NCBI GenBank assembly: GCA_003249255.1
Contig: QKJP01000060.1
Span: 62,001-126,000 of the forward strand
From: Bacteroidales bacterium
GTDB taxonomy: Bacteria; Bacteroidota; Bacteroidia; Bacteroidales; Marinilabiliaceae
DNA length: 64,000 bases
Direction: 5' to 3'
Numbering within the stretch: position 1 is the stretch's first letter; each line of letters begins with the position of its first letter. The position numbers were made by a program, and so were the translations under genes. The notes beneath the pieces are model-generated. The model saw only the letters and a program-made list of their open reading frames with translations, was not told where the DNA came from and did no database searches. Shown here piece by piece: positions 17,022 to 25,221 of the stretch.

Positions 17022-18219
17022 AGGTTAGTTGTTGGATGCACTTTGCTAAGACCGTAATCCCAGTGACAATTTCTTCTGGTGATGAACAAGAGAAGTTAAG
17101 TCGGAAATCATTGCTATCTGCTTCATTTATATAAAAAGGAGCCCCGGGTACCACAGCTACTTTTTCTTTTATAGCTGCCTCGAATAATTGTAGGGACGAA
17201 AAACCCTTAGGCATACTTACCCAACAAAACATACCTCCTTCAGGTCTGGTGCATTTTGTACCAAAAGGAAAATATTTCTCAATGGCATTAATCATGGCAT
17301 GAGCTTGTTGGCCATAAGCTTTACAAATGATGTTGATGTGCTCTTTAGTATTGTAATCATTGAGATAAGTAGCAATCACTCTCTGTGAAAATATATCCGT
17401 ATGCAAGTCAGATGCTTGTTTGGCAATCACAAGTTTTTCAAATATTTCATCCTTGGGCGCAACTATCCAACCTATTCTAAATCCCGGCGCAATGGTTTTC
17501 GAAAATGATCCTAAAAGGATGGTGTTCTCAGGCGCGTAATGGAAAATGTTTTTGTGCTTTTTACCATTGAATCTAATTGCTCCATAAGGGTCATCCTCAA
17601 CGATTAATAAATTATTAATGATTGCCAGACTTGCTATTTGTTTCCGTTTTTCTTCTGAATAACTAATCCCTGTTGGATTTTGAAAATTCGGAATAACATA
17701 AGTTAGTTTAGGTTTTTGGTTTAAAACAGCCTCTCTAAACAGGTTGATGTTTAGACCATCTTCCTCCAGAGTAATCGCTTGAAAATTTGGTTGATACATG
17801 CTCATTGCCTGAATAGCTCCCAGATAGGAAGGTTTTTCTATAAGCACCGTGTCTCCCTTGTTGATAAATATTTTTCCAATTAAATCCAAAGCTTGTTGTG
17901 AACCACTGGTGATCAAGATCCGATCTTCAGAAATGTTTAAACCATCTTTTTGATATTGATCGGCAATGGCTTTTCTGAGCTCAAGCAAACCTTCGGTATT
18001 ACTGTATTGTAAGGCATGGGATCCATTTTTAGAAAGTACTTTTTGAGTGCATTTTTTGATGGCTTCTACCGGAAAATATTCCTTGTTGGGTAAGCCTCCT
18101 GCAAAAGAAGTGATGCCGGGAGCATTGGCTACCTTTAAGATATCTCTTATAAAAGAGCGCGGAACGGTTTTAATTCGCTCACTTAAAAGTTGTGATTCAA
18201 GGGTTTCTGTGTTGTTCAT
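17020..18219 (-). CDS. PLP-dependent aminotransferase, fold type I (LysN/2-aminoadipate aminotransferase-like)
   Basis: A 399-residue enzyme of the MocR-related, free-standing class I/II aminotransferase group. Visible motifs are ITSFAGGLPNKEYFP near the N-terminus, ILITSGSQQALDLIGKI, YVIPNFQNPTGISYS, VEDDPYGAIRF and the PLP-lysine motif GSFSKTIAPGFRIGWI. The family transfers amino groups between amino acids (aminoadipate, branched-chain or aromatic) and 2-oxo acids; the sequence alone does not fix the substrate. Upstream on the same strand lie two consecutive leader-peptide/terminator units rich in Val/Ala/Leu/Ile codons. That suggests control by the charging of branched-chain tRNAs, and hence a role in branched-chain amino-acid metabolism. 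Confidence 0.88.
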   Translation of the reverse strand: MNNTETLESQLLSERIKTVPRSFIRDILKVANAPGITSFAGGLPNKEYFPVEAIKKCTQKVLSKNGSHALQYSNTEGLLELRKAIADQYQKDGLNISEDRILITSGSQQALDLIGKIFINKGDTVLIEKPSYLGAIQAMSMYQPNFQAITLEEDGLNINLFREAVLNQKPKLTYVIPNFQNPTGISYSEEKRKQIASLAIINNLLIVEDDPYGAIRFNGKKHKNIFHYAPENTILLGSFSKTIAPGFRIGWIVAPKDEIFEKLVIAKQASDLHTDIFSQRVIATYLNDYNTKEHINIICKAYGQQAHAMINAIEKYFPFGTKCTRPEGGMFCWVSMPKGFSSLQLFEAAIKEKVAVVPGAPFYINEADSNDFRLNFSCSSPEEIVTGITVLAKCIQQLT

Positions 18220-18244
18220 TTTTTTGTGGTTTTAAGATGTTAGA

Positions 18245-18282
18245 TAAAAAAAGCCCTGTGAAAATTTGTTCCACAGGGCTTG
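18245..18282 (-). terminator. Proximal attenuator terminator
   Basis: Read on the minus strand, aagccctgtg and cacagggctt form the stem with a T-run after it, 26 bases before the aminotransferase ATG. Its 5' arm can instead pair with the segment covering the stop codon of the proximal leader peptide (18308-18316, CATAGGGCT on the minus strand). The hairpin can thus be switched. Confidence 0.8.
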
Positions 18283-18311
18283 ATCTTGTTTAAGTATGTG
18301 TATAGAGAGCC

Positions 18312-18377
18312 CTATGGAAATCGGAATGCGAGTACCACGACTGCTGCCATAATTGTATTTGTTAATGTTGAATTCAT
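18312..18377 (-). CDS. Proximal attenuator leader peptide (21 codons)
   Basis: An ATG at 18377 opens a 21-codon frame ending in TAG at 18312. Residues 1-9 are MNSTLTNTI and residues 10-20 are MAAVVVLAFRF. Three consecutive Val codons follow two Ala codons, with Leu, Ala and Phe after them. TTATGG at codons 9-11 and CCATAG at the end can pair and enclose the Val run, giving the 1:2 (pause) hairpin. CATAGGGCT at the end can pair with AGCCCTGTG of the terminator, giving the 2:3 antiterminator. This is the layout of ribosome-mediated attenuation: stalling on scarce Val/Leu tRNA would free the antiterminator and allow read-through into the aminotransferase gene. Confidence 0.72.
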   Translation of the reverse strand: MNSTLTNTIMAAVVVLAFRFP

Positions 18378-18393
18378 GTAATAATTTTTGAAT

Positions 18394-18425
18394 AAAAAAA
18401 TACCCTGCCGTTATTCGGCAGGGTA
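18394..18425 (-). terminator. Distal attenuator terminator
   Basis: On the minus strand TACCCTGCCG and CGGCAGGGTA form a 10-base-pair stem with a 5-base loop (AATAA), then seven T. It lies between the two leader peptides. Its 5' arm plus loop (TGCCGAA) is complementary to TTCGGCA at 18458-18464, giving an alternative antiterminator. Confidence 0.8.
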
Positions 18426-18470
18426 TTCGTTGTTTAATTTTTTATAATATACAAGCTTGCCGAAGTTCTT

Positions 18471-18524
18471 TCATGATGAAATGACTGCGACAGCGACTTG
18501 TGTATATGTGTTGTTCTTCTTCAT
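18471..18524 (-). CDS. Distal attenuator leader peptide (17 codons)
   Basis: An ATG at 18524 opens MKKNNTYTQVAVAVISS, then TGA at 18471. Four of the last eight residues are Val or Ile. The segment over the Tyr-Thr-Gln codons (ATATACACAAG) can pair with CTTGTATAT at 18447-18455, giving a 1:2 hairpin. The next segment, TTCGGCA (18458-18464), can pair with the distal terminator arm, giving 2:3. With the terminator (3:4) this is a second complete attenuator stacked ahead of the first. A TAAGTTTG -7-like element (18532-18539) lies just upstream, but it is very close to the start codon and no clear -33 element is visible. Confidence 0.68.
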   Translation of the reverse strand: MKKNNTYTQVAVAVISS

Positions 18525-18601
18525 TGGTTCACAAACTTAAAAAATGTATTAATTATATCCTATAGGAGGATAGGGTTTTAATTCTTTTTAACAAGGTTTT
18601 G

Positions 18602-19465
18602 TTACTCAGAGTAATAGAAAACTGGTTTTCTGCCATCACAAATTATTCCTTCAGGTTTGAGAGGAACAGAGCAATCGGACATGACATTCCATTTTACATT
18701 ATAGAGATCCTGCTGGGTCGTATAGAATTCTACTTTATCTAAGAAGTTTTTAGTGTCCAGTTGGGTAGAATAAGGTAAATAGCCGACAGGTCCGCCACAT
18801 GCTTTGGAACCGTAGGCGGTAAAAGTCCAGTCTCCGGCTTCATCACAAGTATATTGAGCTGAAAGAGCTTGAATTTCATTTAATATACGTTCTAAAAGTT
18901 GACTATCATCTTCCCAAGAACTGGCATCTGTAATTTCAGTTGGTAGGTCTTCTGTATTACCATTTACAATTCCCCAAGGGTATTTTTTTCGGGTCACACT
19001 AATGGTGCCAGTTGTTTTGTTAGCCAAATCAATGGAAAACGATAATTCTTCCTGCTCACCAATGTAAGGCTCTTTAATGAGTATTTGATAAGATCGAGGC
19101 AATACCTCTTTGAAATTCATTTCTATGTCATATAAGCAATTGCAATGGCACTGTGGAGTCGATTCCATTTCCACGATTGAGATGGTATAGTTGGCGTAAG
19201 ATTGATCGATATAAATGCTTTCCGGACAACAGTTAAAGCCGGCATTACTATGCTTTATGTAAAGCTCATTTCTCATTTCATCGTAAGAATATGTGATACT
19301 CGAAATGGTATCTGCTGTATAGTTGGTTGATTTTAAAAAGCTTTTGCAGTCACTGGCCGACGTAATTTGACCTATTATGTTTTTTGTTTCATCCTCATCG
19401 TCCGTTTTACAGCTAAAGGCCAAAAATAGAAGAGAAGTAACAATAAATAAAGAAAGCGTTTTCAT
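18602..19465 (-). CDS. Lipoprotein of unknown function
   Basis: A 287-residue protein with a lipoprotein signal (MKTLSLFIVTSLLFLAFSC, lipid Cys at 19), then an acidic stretch (TDDEDE). It has several Cys residues, including the close group CCPES and CHCNC. The C-terminal half includes WTFTAYGSKACGGPVGYLPY, which resembles a short motif in other Bacteroidota lipoproteins of unknown role. I recognise no enzyme motif. It lies between the T9SS repeat protein and the aminotransferase leader, all on the minus strand; a 74-base gap separates it from the upstream gene, and no clear terminator is seen between. Confidence 0.65.
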   Translation of the reverse strand: MKTLSLFIVTSLLFLAFSCKTDDEDETKNIIGQITSASDCKSFLKSTNYTADTISSITYSYDEMRNELYIKHSNAGFNCCPESIYIDQSYANYTISIVEMESTPQCHCNCLYDIEMNFKEVLPRSYQILIKEPYIGEQEELSFSIDLANKTTGTISVTRKKYPWGIVNGNTEDLPTEITDASSWEDDSQLLERILNEIQALSAQYTCDEAGDWTFTAYGSKACGGPVGYLPYSTQLDTKNFLDKVEFYTTQQDLYNVKWNVMSDCSVPLKPEGIICDGRKPVFYYSE

Positions 19466-19539
19466 AATTGTATCGTTTAAAGAAAGTGAGAATAGTCCAT
19501 CTAAGATTATTCTAAATATAGTGAAAAAATGACAATGAA

Positions 19540-21867
19540 TTATTTGATGATAATTCGCTGTGTTTTAGATTCTTCGTTGTTGTGAATCATCACCATGTAG
19601 ATACCGGGGTTTAAACTGCTAATGTTGATGGTTTCTGTTGTGGAAGACCCGTTATCTTGCTTAATAGTTAGTCCGGATAAGGTAAGTATAGATATGTTGA
19701 ATTCTTTTCCAAATCCTTTGGTTGAAACTTCTATTTCGTCACCTTGCACCGGATTTGGGAAAACATTGATTTCTGGTTCAATGTTGCCTTTGACGTCACT
19801 CAATGGCTCTTCAAGGGTATTAGCATTTCCGTTAGAATCCACTAGATAGAACCATCCATTCACATAGAAATCACCATTGGCGATATTTTCAGGTTCATCG
19901 CCATACCAAGCCCGGTTCTGGATAAAACAAATGCCATTAACAGGATTACCGTTATCATCTTTTATTACTAGGCCTTGTTTATCTACTATTGTTAAAGGCC
20001 ATCTTTCGTCATTTGGGATTGTAACAATCCCCTTAAATCTGGTGTTCACATTTTGAATGAAAAGACTATTTACGGTATCTACTCTAACCATGTGATATGA
20101 GGTATCTTGGATTAAGGTATGAATAGTTACATCTTCTGCAATGATCTCTTTCAAATCAGGTGTCATACAGGTAATTCGGGTTTCTACCTGATGTAGTTTT
20201 ATATTTTTCTCGTTGGTATAAGAGACTTCTCCGCTTACTTCATAAGTTGAGCCTTGTCTTAAAAAGCCAAGTTCTTCGTTGTTCTCAGGAACACTTTTTA
20301 TAAAACCATATTGTGTTGGCGTTATATTGTATGAAAGTTTTATTGAATCATTAATATCAGTTGATGGATTATAACCTCCATATTCAACTGACGGGCCATA
20401 GGAATTATCTTTTGCCGGAATTAGCGAAAACCAACCATTTTGATAAAAGTCACCGTTTTCTAATTGATTTGCTTCATCTCCGTACCAAGCCCTGTTTTGG
20501 ATGCAGTATATTGCTGCCGGTTGGCCTGATTCATTGCGGATTAAGTTACCTTGATCATCAAGCTCTGAATACGGCCAGTTTGAATCTGTAGGTATAATTA
20601 CAGTCGTATGGAAGCTGGCTTGGTTGTCAATGGTATCAAGCTGTGATTTAGTTGTTTTTACATCAATTAGTCCCCAGTTTTTATCAAAGTAATAGATGTT
20701 GGTTTCAACCGAATGCAGCGGAACGCCGGAACTGTTTGCCAATTTGACTGATCCACTTGCGTGGTAAACAGAGCCTTTCATTAAATGGCCCAGACTGTTG
20801 TTTTGAGCAGGAATACTGGTTGAAAATACACTTTCAGGAATAAAGATGTTTGGTATTTCAATTCCGGGTTCGTTGGTTTTGTCTATTGTTATTCCATTCC
20901 CATTAGCGTCAACCAAGGCAAAATAACTATTGGTATAGTAATCACCATTGGTTAGGTTTTCTGCAACATCACCATACCAGGCTCTGGTTTGAATGCAGTA
21001 GGTGAAATAAGGTTCTCCATCCACTTTGTATAAATTGTTTTCTTCATCGAATATGGAAAGAGGCCAATTGGCACCAAATGGGATTTGAAGGGTCGTATTA
21101 TAACTAGCACTGTCACCTGTTACTGTAATGTTGTGAATTGTAGATTTTTGGGCGATTATAGATTGGGTTGTACCATAGCAAAGTATGTTGGTTTCAACTC
21201 TATTTAACTTATATCCTAATGGATTCGTTAAAGCAATTGTTCCGCTAACGTTGTATGAGGAGGCTCTTCTGAGCTTTCCTAAATCTTCATTGTGTTTCGG
21301 ATTATTTGATGAAAAAACCTCGGAATGATTAGTACTTGGTTCCGGTTTGTTATTAATAGATTCATCCGTTCCAGTATTTCCATTGGCACCTTTCCCATTT
21401 TCGTCTACCATAACAAACCAGCCATTGGCAAAATAATCACCATTTGCAACAACTTCAGCTTCATCTCCATACCATACCCGGTTTTGAATCGCATAAAAAT
21501 AGATAGGTGTCGCTTCTCGATCCAGTTCTCCATTTTCGGTGATGATATTTAAAGGAAATTCATCACTTGTAGGAATTGAAATTTTTGCAGAAAATGATGC
21601 TTCGGAATCATTAATAGAAACTGAATGGATCGTACTTTTTTTGGCGATGATAGCCAATGAAGTATTCATGCATATAACATTAGTTTCCACCCGGTTTAAT
21701 TGTAAGCCTTTATCATTTGTTAGTCTAACTTTCCCACTCACTTCAATTTCAGTTCCTTTTGAAAGCGCCCCATATTCAGAGTTGTCAATGGGGGCACTTT
21801 CAATAAACTGAGCAATACCATGTTGGCACAGTAATAGTATTGATATTAGGAAAAGTAATTTTTGCAT
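19540..21867 (-). CDS. T9SS-exported protein with four tandem copies of an unrecognised ~150-residue domain
   Basis: I start at the ATG at 21867, which places a normal signal peptide (MQKLLFLISILLLCQHGIAQ) at the N-terminus; a longer frame from 21906 adds 13 residues. Four copies of one domain follow (about residues 22-150, 190-325, 350-490 and 525-690). Each has N..LG.L..GS.Y.VSG.V.LTN, then a VET.I.C segment, a TIH segment, IP....WPL, the highly constant IQNRAWYGDEAE, and NGDFY.NGWF.LVD.NGN. The tail (FPNPVQGDEIEVS to RIIIK) is a type IX sorting domain. The domain is unknown to me; the constant aromatic/acidic core suggests a surface adhesin or ligand-binding repeat. Confidence 0.8.
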   Translation of the reverse strand: MQKLLFLISILLLCQHGIAQFIESAPIDNSEYGALSKGTEIEVSGKVRLTNDKGLQLNRVETNVICMNTSLAIIAKKSTIHSVSINDSEASFSAKISIPTSDEFPLNIITENGELDREATPIYFYAIQNRVWYGDEAEVVANGDYFANGWFVMVDENGKGANGNTGTDESINNKPEPSTNHSEVFSSNNPKHNEDLGKLRRASSYNVSGTIALTNPLGYKLNRVETNILCYGTTQSIIAQKSTIHNITVTGDSASYNTTLQIPFGANWPLSIFDEENNLYKVDGEPYFTYCIQTRAWYGDVAENLTNGDYYTNSYFALVDANGNGITIDKTNEPGIEIPNIFIPESVFSTSIPAQNNSLGHLMKGSVYHASGSVKLANSSGVPLHSVETNIYYFDKNWGLIDVKTTKSQLDTIDNQASFHTTVIIPTDSNWPYSELDDQGNLIRNESGQPAAIYCIQNRAWYGDEANQLENGDFYQNGWFSLIPAKDNSYGPSVEYGGYNPSTDINDSIKLSYNITPTQYGFIKSVPENNEELGFLRQGSTYEVSGEVSYTNEKNIKLHQVETRITCMTPDLKEIIAEDVTIHTLIQDTSYHMVRVDTVNSLFIQNVNTRFKGIVTIPNDERWPLTIVDKQGLVIKDDNGNPVNGICFIQNRAWYGDEPENIANGDFYVNGWFYLVDSNGNANTLEEPLSDVKGNIEPEINVFPNPVQGDEIEVSTKGFGKEFNISILTLSGLTIKQDNGSSTTETINISSLNPGIYMVMIHNNEESKTQRIIIK

Positions 21868-22063
21868 CAGATGATTAAATTGAATGATAAAATTAGTCGT
21901 TTGCAAATAATTTTAGTCATTATTACTCAATTAAATGGCTATCTGCAAGATCGATTTCAATAGTTATACAAACTGATGAGGATTTATACCTATGTATTTT
22001 AGCTATTTTTTTTGAAATGTTATCTTGTGATAGACCTTAGATTTTAGATAATAGAACAATCGA

Positions 22064-22071
22064 TAAATTTG
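22064..22071 (+). promoter_or_regulatory. Candidate -7 element for the SRAP gene
   Basis: TAAATTTG matches the TAnnTTTG consensus exactly and lies 93 bases before the start codon at 22164. The -33 position shows only an AT-rich stretch. The rest of the 296-base divergent spacer (21868-22163) shows nothing else that I can identify. Confidence 0.35.
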
Positions 22072-22163
22072 CAAGTTATTGAGGTAACTAAGTTCTATCA
22101 AGCAGGTAAACTCATCGGAAAAATGAAAGTGACAAACTTGAACTTAAAGCTTAAAAATATAAT

Positions 22164-22985
22164 ATGTGTGGACGTTTTGTACAGGTATTAACCATCGAAA
22201 CTTTAAAGACTGGTTATGGGATTGAAGCTACTCAAGATGAAATAACTGATAGCTATAATGTTGCTCCGGGTGATTATGCTTATGTGATTTCATCTAATGT
22301 GCCCAATAAGTTACAGAGGTATCAGTTTGGTTTAACACCTAATTGGGCTAAGAAGCCAATGTACTTGTTTAATGCGCGGGCAGAGGGGGATTTAAATAAA
22401 GAGAATGACCCTGATTTTAAAGGAGATATGGGGATTGTGGATAAACCAAGTTTTAAAAAGCCCATTCGTTCGCAGCGTTGCATCATTTTGGCAAATGCTT
22501 TTTACGAAGGGCCGGAAAAGGAAAAACTCAATCAGCCTTACCTGATATCGAATAAAAATGGTGAATTGATGTCTTTTGCCGGAATTTGGGATACCTGGGT
22601 ACATCCCGATACCAAAGAAGAAACGCACTCTTTTGCCATTATTACCACAGCAGCGAATAGCATGACCAAGGTAATTGGGCATCCTCGTTGCCCGGCTATT
22701 ATACCATCGGGTTTGGAAAAACGGTGGTTGAATCCGGAATTAGAATTGGCACAGGTTTTAGCCTTTTTAAAGCCTTACCCCGGCGAAGAAATGAAAGCTG
22801 TACCTGTTTCTGTGCAAATTAAAGATCCTAAAAACAAACGGCAAGAGATTTCAATTCCAGTTGGTGACACTTTAACTTCAGAATCTGCCCCGGTAGTGGT
22901 AAAGAAAGATTTGAAGTTACAAGGAATGGGGACTCGAAAGAAAAAGAAAGATCCTCCGGGATGGCAAAGGACTTTGTTTGATTGA
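22164..22985 (+). CDS. SOS response-associated peptidase (SRAP) / YedK-HMCES family
   Basis: A 273-residue SRAP protein. Met is followed directly by the catalytic Cys (MCGRFVQ), which after Met removal forms a covalent thiazolidine link to abasic sites in single-stranded DNA. Other active-site segments are visible: the Asn/Arg loop LFNARAEGD, the Glu-containing RCIILANAFYEG and the His in IGHPRCPAIIP. The C-terminal tail is basic (GTRKKKKDPPGWQ), as often seen. It shields abasic sites from cleavage during replication. It stands alone, with no SOS box that I can identify. Confidence 0.93.
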   Translation: MCGRFVQVLTIETLKTGYGIEATQDEITDSYNVAPGDYAYVISSNVPNKLQRYQFGLTPNWAKKPMYLFNARAEGDLNKENDPDFKGDMGIVDKPSFKKPIRSQRCIILANAFYEGPEKEKLNQPYLISNKNGELMSFAGIWDTWVHPDTKEETHSFAIITTAANSMTKVIGHPRCPAIIPSGLEKRWLNPELELAQVLAFLKPYPGEEMKAVPVSVQIKDPKNKRQEISIPVGDTLTSESAPVVVKKDLKLQGMGTRKKKKDPPGWQRTLFD

Positions 22986-23367
22986 GGATAGAACTCTGAT
23001 AGTGTTAAAAAAAACTAAGCTTTAGTATTTTTAATTTTACTGCCTTTCAGGAGTGTTTTTCTGCATTGTCACGAGAAGAAATGGCTTCATCATCCATAGA
23101 AATGGCCATGTCATCAGAAAAATGGGCTTTGTCAGCAATTTTTAGGTGTCCCCGGTGTATTTGAGGTGGTCTCACAGGGATAAAAATGCTTCTCCGGGTA
23201 TTAATTGCTAGGCTTCATTTATTAAAGAACGATTTATCAATCCCTTACGTACCTCACCGAAAAGCAAGCCGACATGGTAGAATTCGATTGATCGAGGCTT
23301 ATGATATTGATATTTAAGGTTTTGAATAAAAGTACTTCAAGCGGGAGGAGCTGTCAATATCATTCGT
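22986..23367. other. Decayed intergenic region
   Basis: No intact gene here. On the minus strand an open stretch at about 23047-23214 reads RRSIFIPVRPPQIHRGHLKI followed by ADKAHFSDDMAISMDDEAIS. It has no start codon and no recognised family. It looks like the remains of a gene whose 5' part is lost, next to the truncated toxin. Confidence 0.4.
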
Positions 23368-23505
23368 CTATCGCAATGGGAGATTCGTAAAGAATGTGAT
23401 TTGAAACCGTTTGCCAAGTCCTGCTAGTTGTTCGTTGTACCAGTCGGTTATATCTTGAATGTCAGCAAGTGCTTCCTGTTCAACTTTTATTTTAAACTTC
23501 CTCAT
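23368..23505 (-). pseudogene. Truncated RelE/ParE-family toxin
   Basis: The start codon at 23505 overlaps the antitoxin stop (TAATG). The first 37 codons (MRKFKIKVEQEALADIQDIT, then DWYNEQLAGLGKRFQIT) match the N-terminal helical hairpin of ParE/RelE toxins. After that the frame reads FFTNLPLR and stops at 23368, about half the usual length. The C-terminal strands that hold the active residues are missing. The downstream sequence has no continuing frame, so the toxin is inactivated. Confidence 0.7.
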
Positions 23506-23738
23506 TAAGTTTTTAGTGTTTTTTTAGCTTCGTCCCAATCTAAAAGTCTGTCAGGGTTCTTACGAGCTTTATCAAAACGTTCCATTACCAGTTTTTGGTG
23601 AGCTTCAGGAATGCTACTGTTTTCCTGTTCTTTATTTAATGCGTAATCGAGCATGTTTTTAATAGCATGAATTAAATTGACATCATTAATCTGCTTAAAC
23701 TGCTCAATTATAATTGCTTTTTCGGCCTGAATATTCAT
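23505..23738 (-). CDS. Antitoxin of a ParE/RelE-type toxin-antitoxin pair
   Basis: A 77-residue protein (MNIQAEKAIIIEQFKQINDV, then a helical segment ending WDEAKKTLK). It has the N-terminal helix and C-terminal 'P.rLLDWDEAK..L' tail common in Bacteroidota antitoxins that pair with ParE/RelE toxins. It sits one base upstream-overlapping its toxin start (TAATG), as is normal. The toxin is truncated, so this antitoxin is now an orphan or could neutralise related toxins elsewhere. Confidence 0.75.
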   Translation of the reverse strand: MNIQAEKAIIIEQFKQINDVNLIHAIKNMLDYALNKEQENSSIPEAHQKLVMERFDKARKNPDRLLDWDEAKKTLKT

Positions 23739-23987
23739 AGTTGTCGTTTTCTATTGGTTCTTTCTAAACAGTTTGTTTTCTAATTCTATCCCTTTGTATG
23801 ATGTATGACAAAGTTAAGAAAAAGACAGTTTAATGTTTATACGCAAAATATGTACAGATGTTATTTCTAATAATTAACCATTCACAATTAATCATTATTC
23901 CCTGTTCACTGATTTGTTTTCCCCGTTCGCTGAACTTTTTTGTCATCCTCTTTATAAGATCTGATTTTTGACTCAATAATGTAAATC

Positions 23988-24056
23988 ATCTTGATACTTG
24001 ATTCTTATGTCTGTTTTGTAAATCATCTCCGGACTTCTTGCTCCGGACTCCGAACT
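23988..24056 (+). repeat. Composite repeat 'cttgatacttga-tcttatgtct / ctccggactccgaact', copy ending at an ABC gene start
   Basis: It contains 'cttgatacttgattcttatgtct' followed by 'ctccggacttcttgctccggactccgaact', and ends six bases before the ATPase start at 24063. The same two phrases in the same order occur at 37323-37395. The rest of the 23739-24062 gap is AT-rich with 'ttaaccattcacaattaatcatta' and no gene. Confidence 0.7.
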
Positions 24057-24062
24057 AAAAAA

Positions 24063-24947
24063 ATGAGCCAATTAAAAATCACCAATCTCAGTAAAACCTA
24101 TCCAAATGGTGTGAAAGCCTTGGATGCAGTTAACCTCGAATTAAACAACGGCATGTTTGGCCTGCTTGGCCCAAATGGTGCCGGTAAATCAACCTTGATG
24201 CGCACAATTGCTACGTTGCAGGAAGCCGATCAGGGCAGCATCACCCTTGATGGCATCGATGTGTTAAAACAGCCCGAAGAACTTCGTAAAGTCTTGGGCT
24301 ATCTACCACAGGAATTTGACGTTTATCCCAATGTAACAGCAGAGGAATTGTTAGATCATTTGGCCATTCTTAAAGGCATTACCAATAAAGCAGAACGCAA
24401 CCAAGTGATCGCCTATTTATTAGATAAGGTGAATTTATACGATGTGAGATCGAAGAAAGTAAAAAGCTTTTCGGGTGGTATGAAGCAACGCGTGGGCATT
24501 GCACAAGCTTTATTGGGACAACCAAAGTTGATTATTGTAGATGAGCCAACAGCCGGATTAGATCCCGGTGAGCGTAACCGTTTCTTAAACTTGTTATCAG
24601 ATGTTGGAAGTGATGTAATTGTGATTCTTTCTACCCACATTGTTGATGATGTACGCGAATTGTGCACCAACATGGCCATTATGGATAAAGGGCAAATAGT
24701 ACTCAGATCGACCCCACAAGAAGCGATCGAAGAACTAAACGGCAAAGTCTACCAAAAATTGATTGATAAAAATGAGCTGGCCGAGTACGAAGAGAATTAT
24801 AAAGTTATTTCCAGTAAACTCATCTCCGGCCGACCACTCATTCATGTCCTCAGCGACACACCACCCGATGCCGCTTTCGAAGCTGTGAAGCCGAATCTGG
24901 AGGATGTGTTTTTTTCGCATTTGAGTAGTTCGTATTCGTTGATATAA
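24063..24947 (+). CDS. ABC transporter ATP-binding protein
   Basis: A 294-residue ATPase with Walker A GPNGAGKST, Q-loop LPQEFDVYP, signature SFSGGMKQR, Walker B LIIVDEP and H-loop STHIVDD. The C-terminal extension of about 80 residues is typical of ATPases that serve ABC-2-type permeases. I start at the ATG at 24063 (MSQLKITNLSKTYPNG); a frame opening at 23991 would translate the repeat. The permease fused to an M1 peptidase 274 bases downstream is its likely partner; this pairing is common in Bacteroidota. Confidence 0.93.
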   Translation: MSQLKITNLSKTYPNGVKALDAVNLELNNGMFGLLGPNGAGKSTLMRTIATLQEADQGSITLDGIDVLKQPEELRKVLGYLPQEFDVYPNVTAEELLDHLAILKGITNKAERNQVIAYLLDKVNLYDVRSKKVKSFSGGMKQRVGIAQALLGQPKLIIVDEPTAGLDPGERNRFLNLLSDVGSDVIVILSTHIVDDVRELCTNMAIMDKGQIVLRSTPQEAIEELNGKVYQKLIDKNELAEYEENYKVISSKLISGRPLIHVLSDTPPDAAFEAVKPNLEDVFFSHLSSSYSLI

Positions 24948-24948
24948 A

Positions 24949-25190
24949 AAAGGCAGAAGGCAAAATTAAGGCAAAATTAAGGCAGAAGGCAGAAGTTTGA
25001 TGTGCTGATGTGCTAATGAATTAATATGCAAATGAGCTGAAACCCTGTTAATGGTTGATAAATCTTGATAGTGGTTGTAAAAAAAAGCAGAAGTAAACAA
25101 TGTGATAATGAGTACACGAGCAAATGAATTTTCTCATTTACACATTAACTAATTTGCATATCAAACTTCTGCCTACTGCCTTATCCCTTC
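24949..25190. repeat. Intergenic element bounded by a 25-bp inverted repeat
   Basis: 24981-25005 (ggcagaaggcagaagtttga, then tgtgc) and 25156-25180 are inverted copies with two mismatches. They enclose about 150 bases that include 'atgtgctgatgtgctaatg' on one side and 'aatttgcatat' on the other. The left end also has 'ggcaaaattaa' in tandem. It fills the gap between the ABC ATPase and its permease and has no coding frame. Confidence 0.65.
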
Positions 25191-25221
25191 TGGCTAATAA
25201 CCACCATATAAATCAAAAAAT

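Noticed and set aside
23047-23214. Minus-strand open stretch with FIPVRPPQIHRG
   Set aside because: No start codon in frame, no recognised family; described only as part of a decayed region.
24413-24745. 110-codon open frame antisense to the ABC ATPase
   Set aside because: It opposes the signature and Walker B motifs of an intact ATPase.
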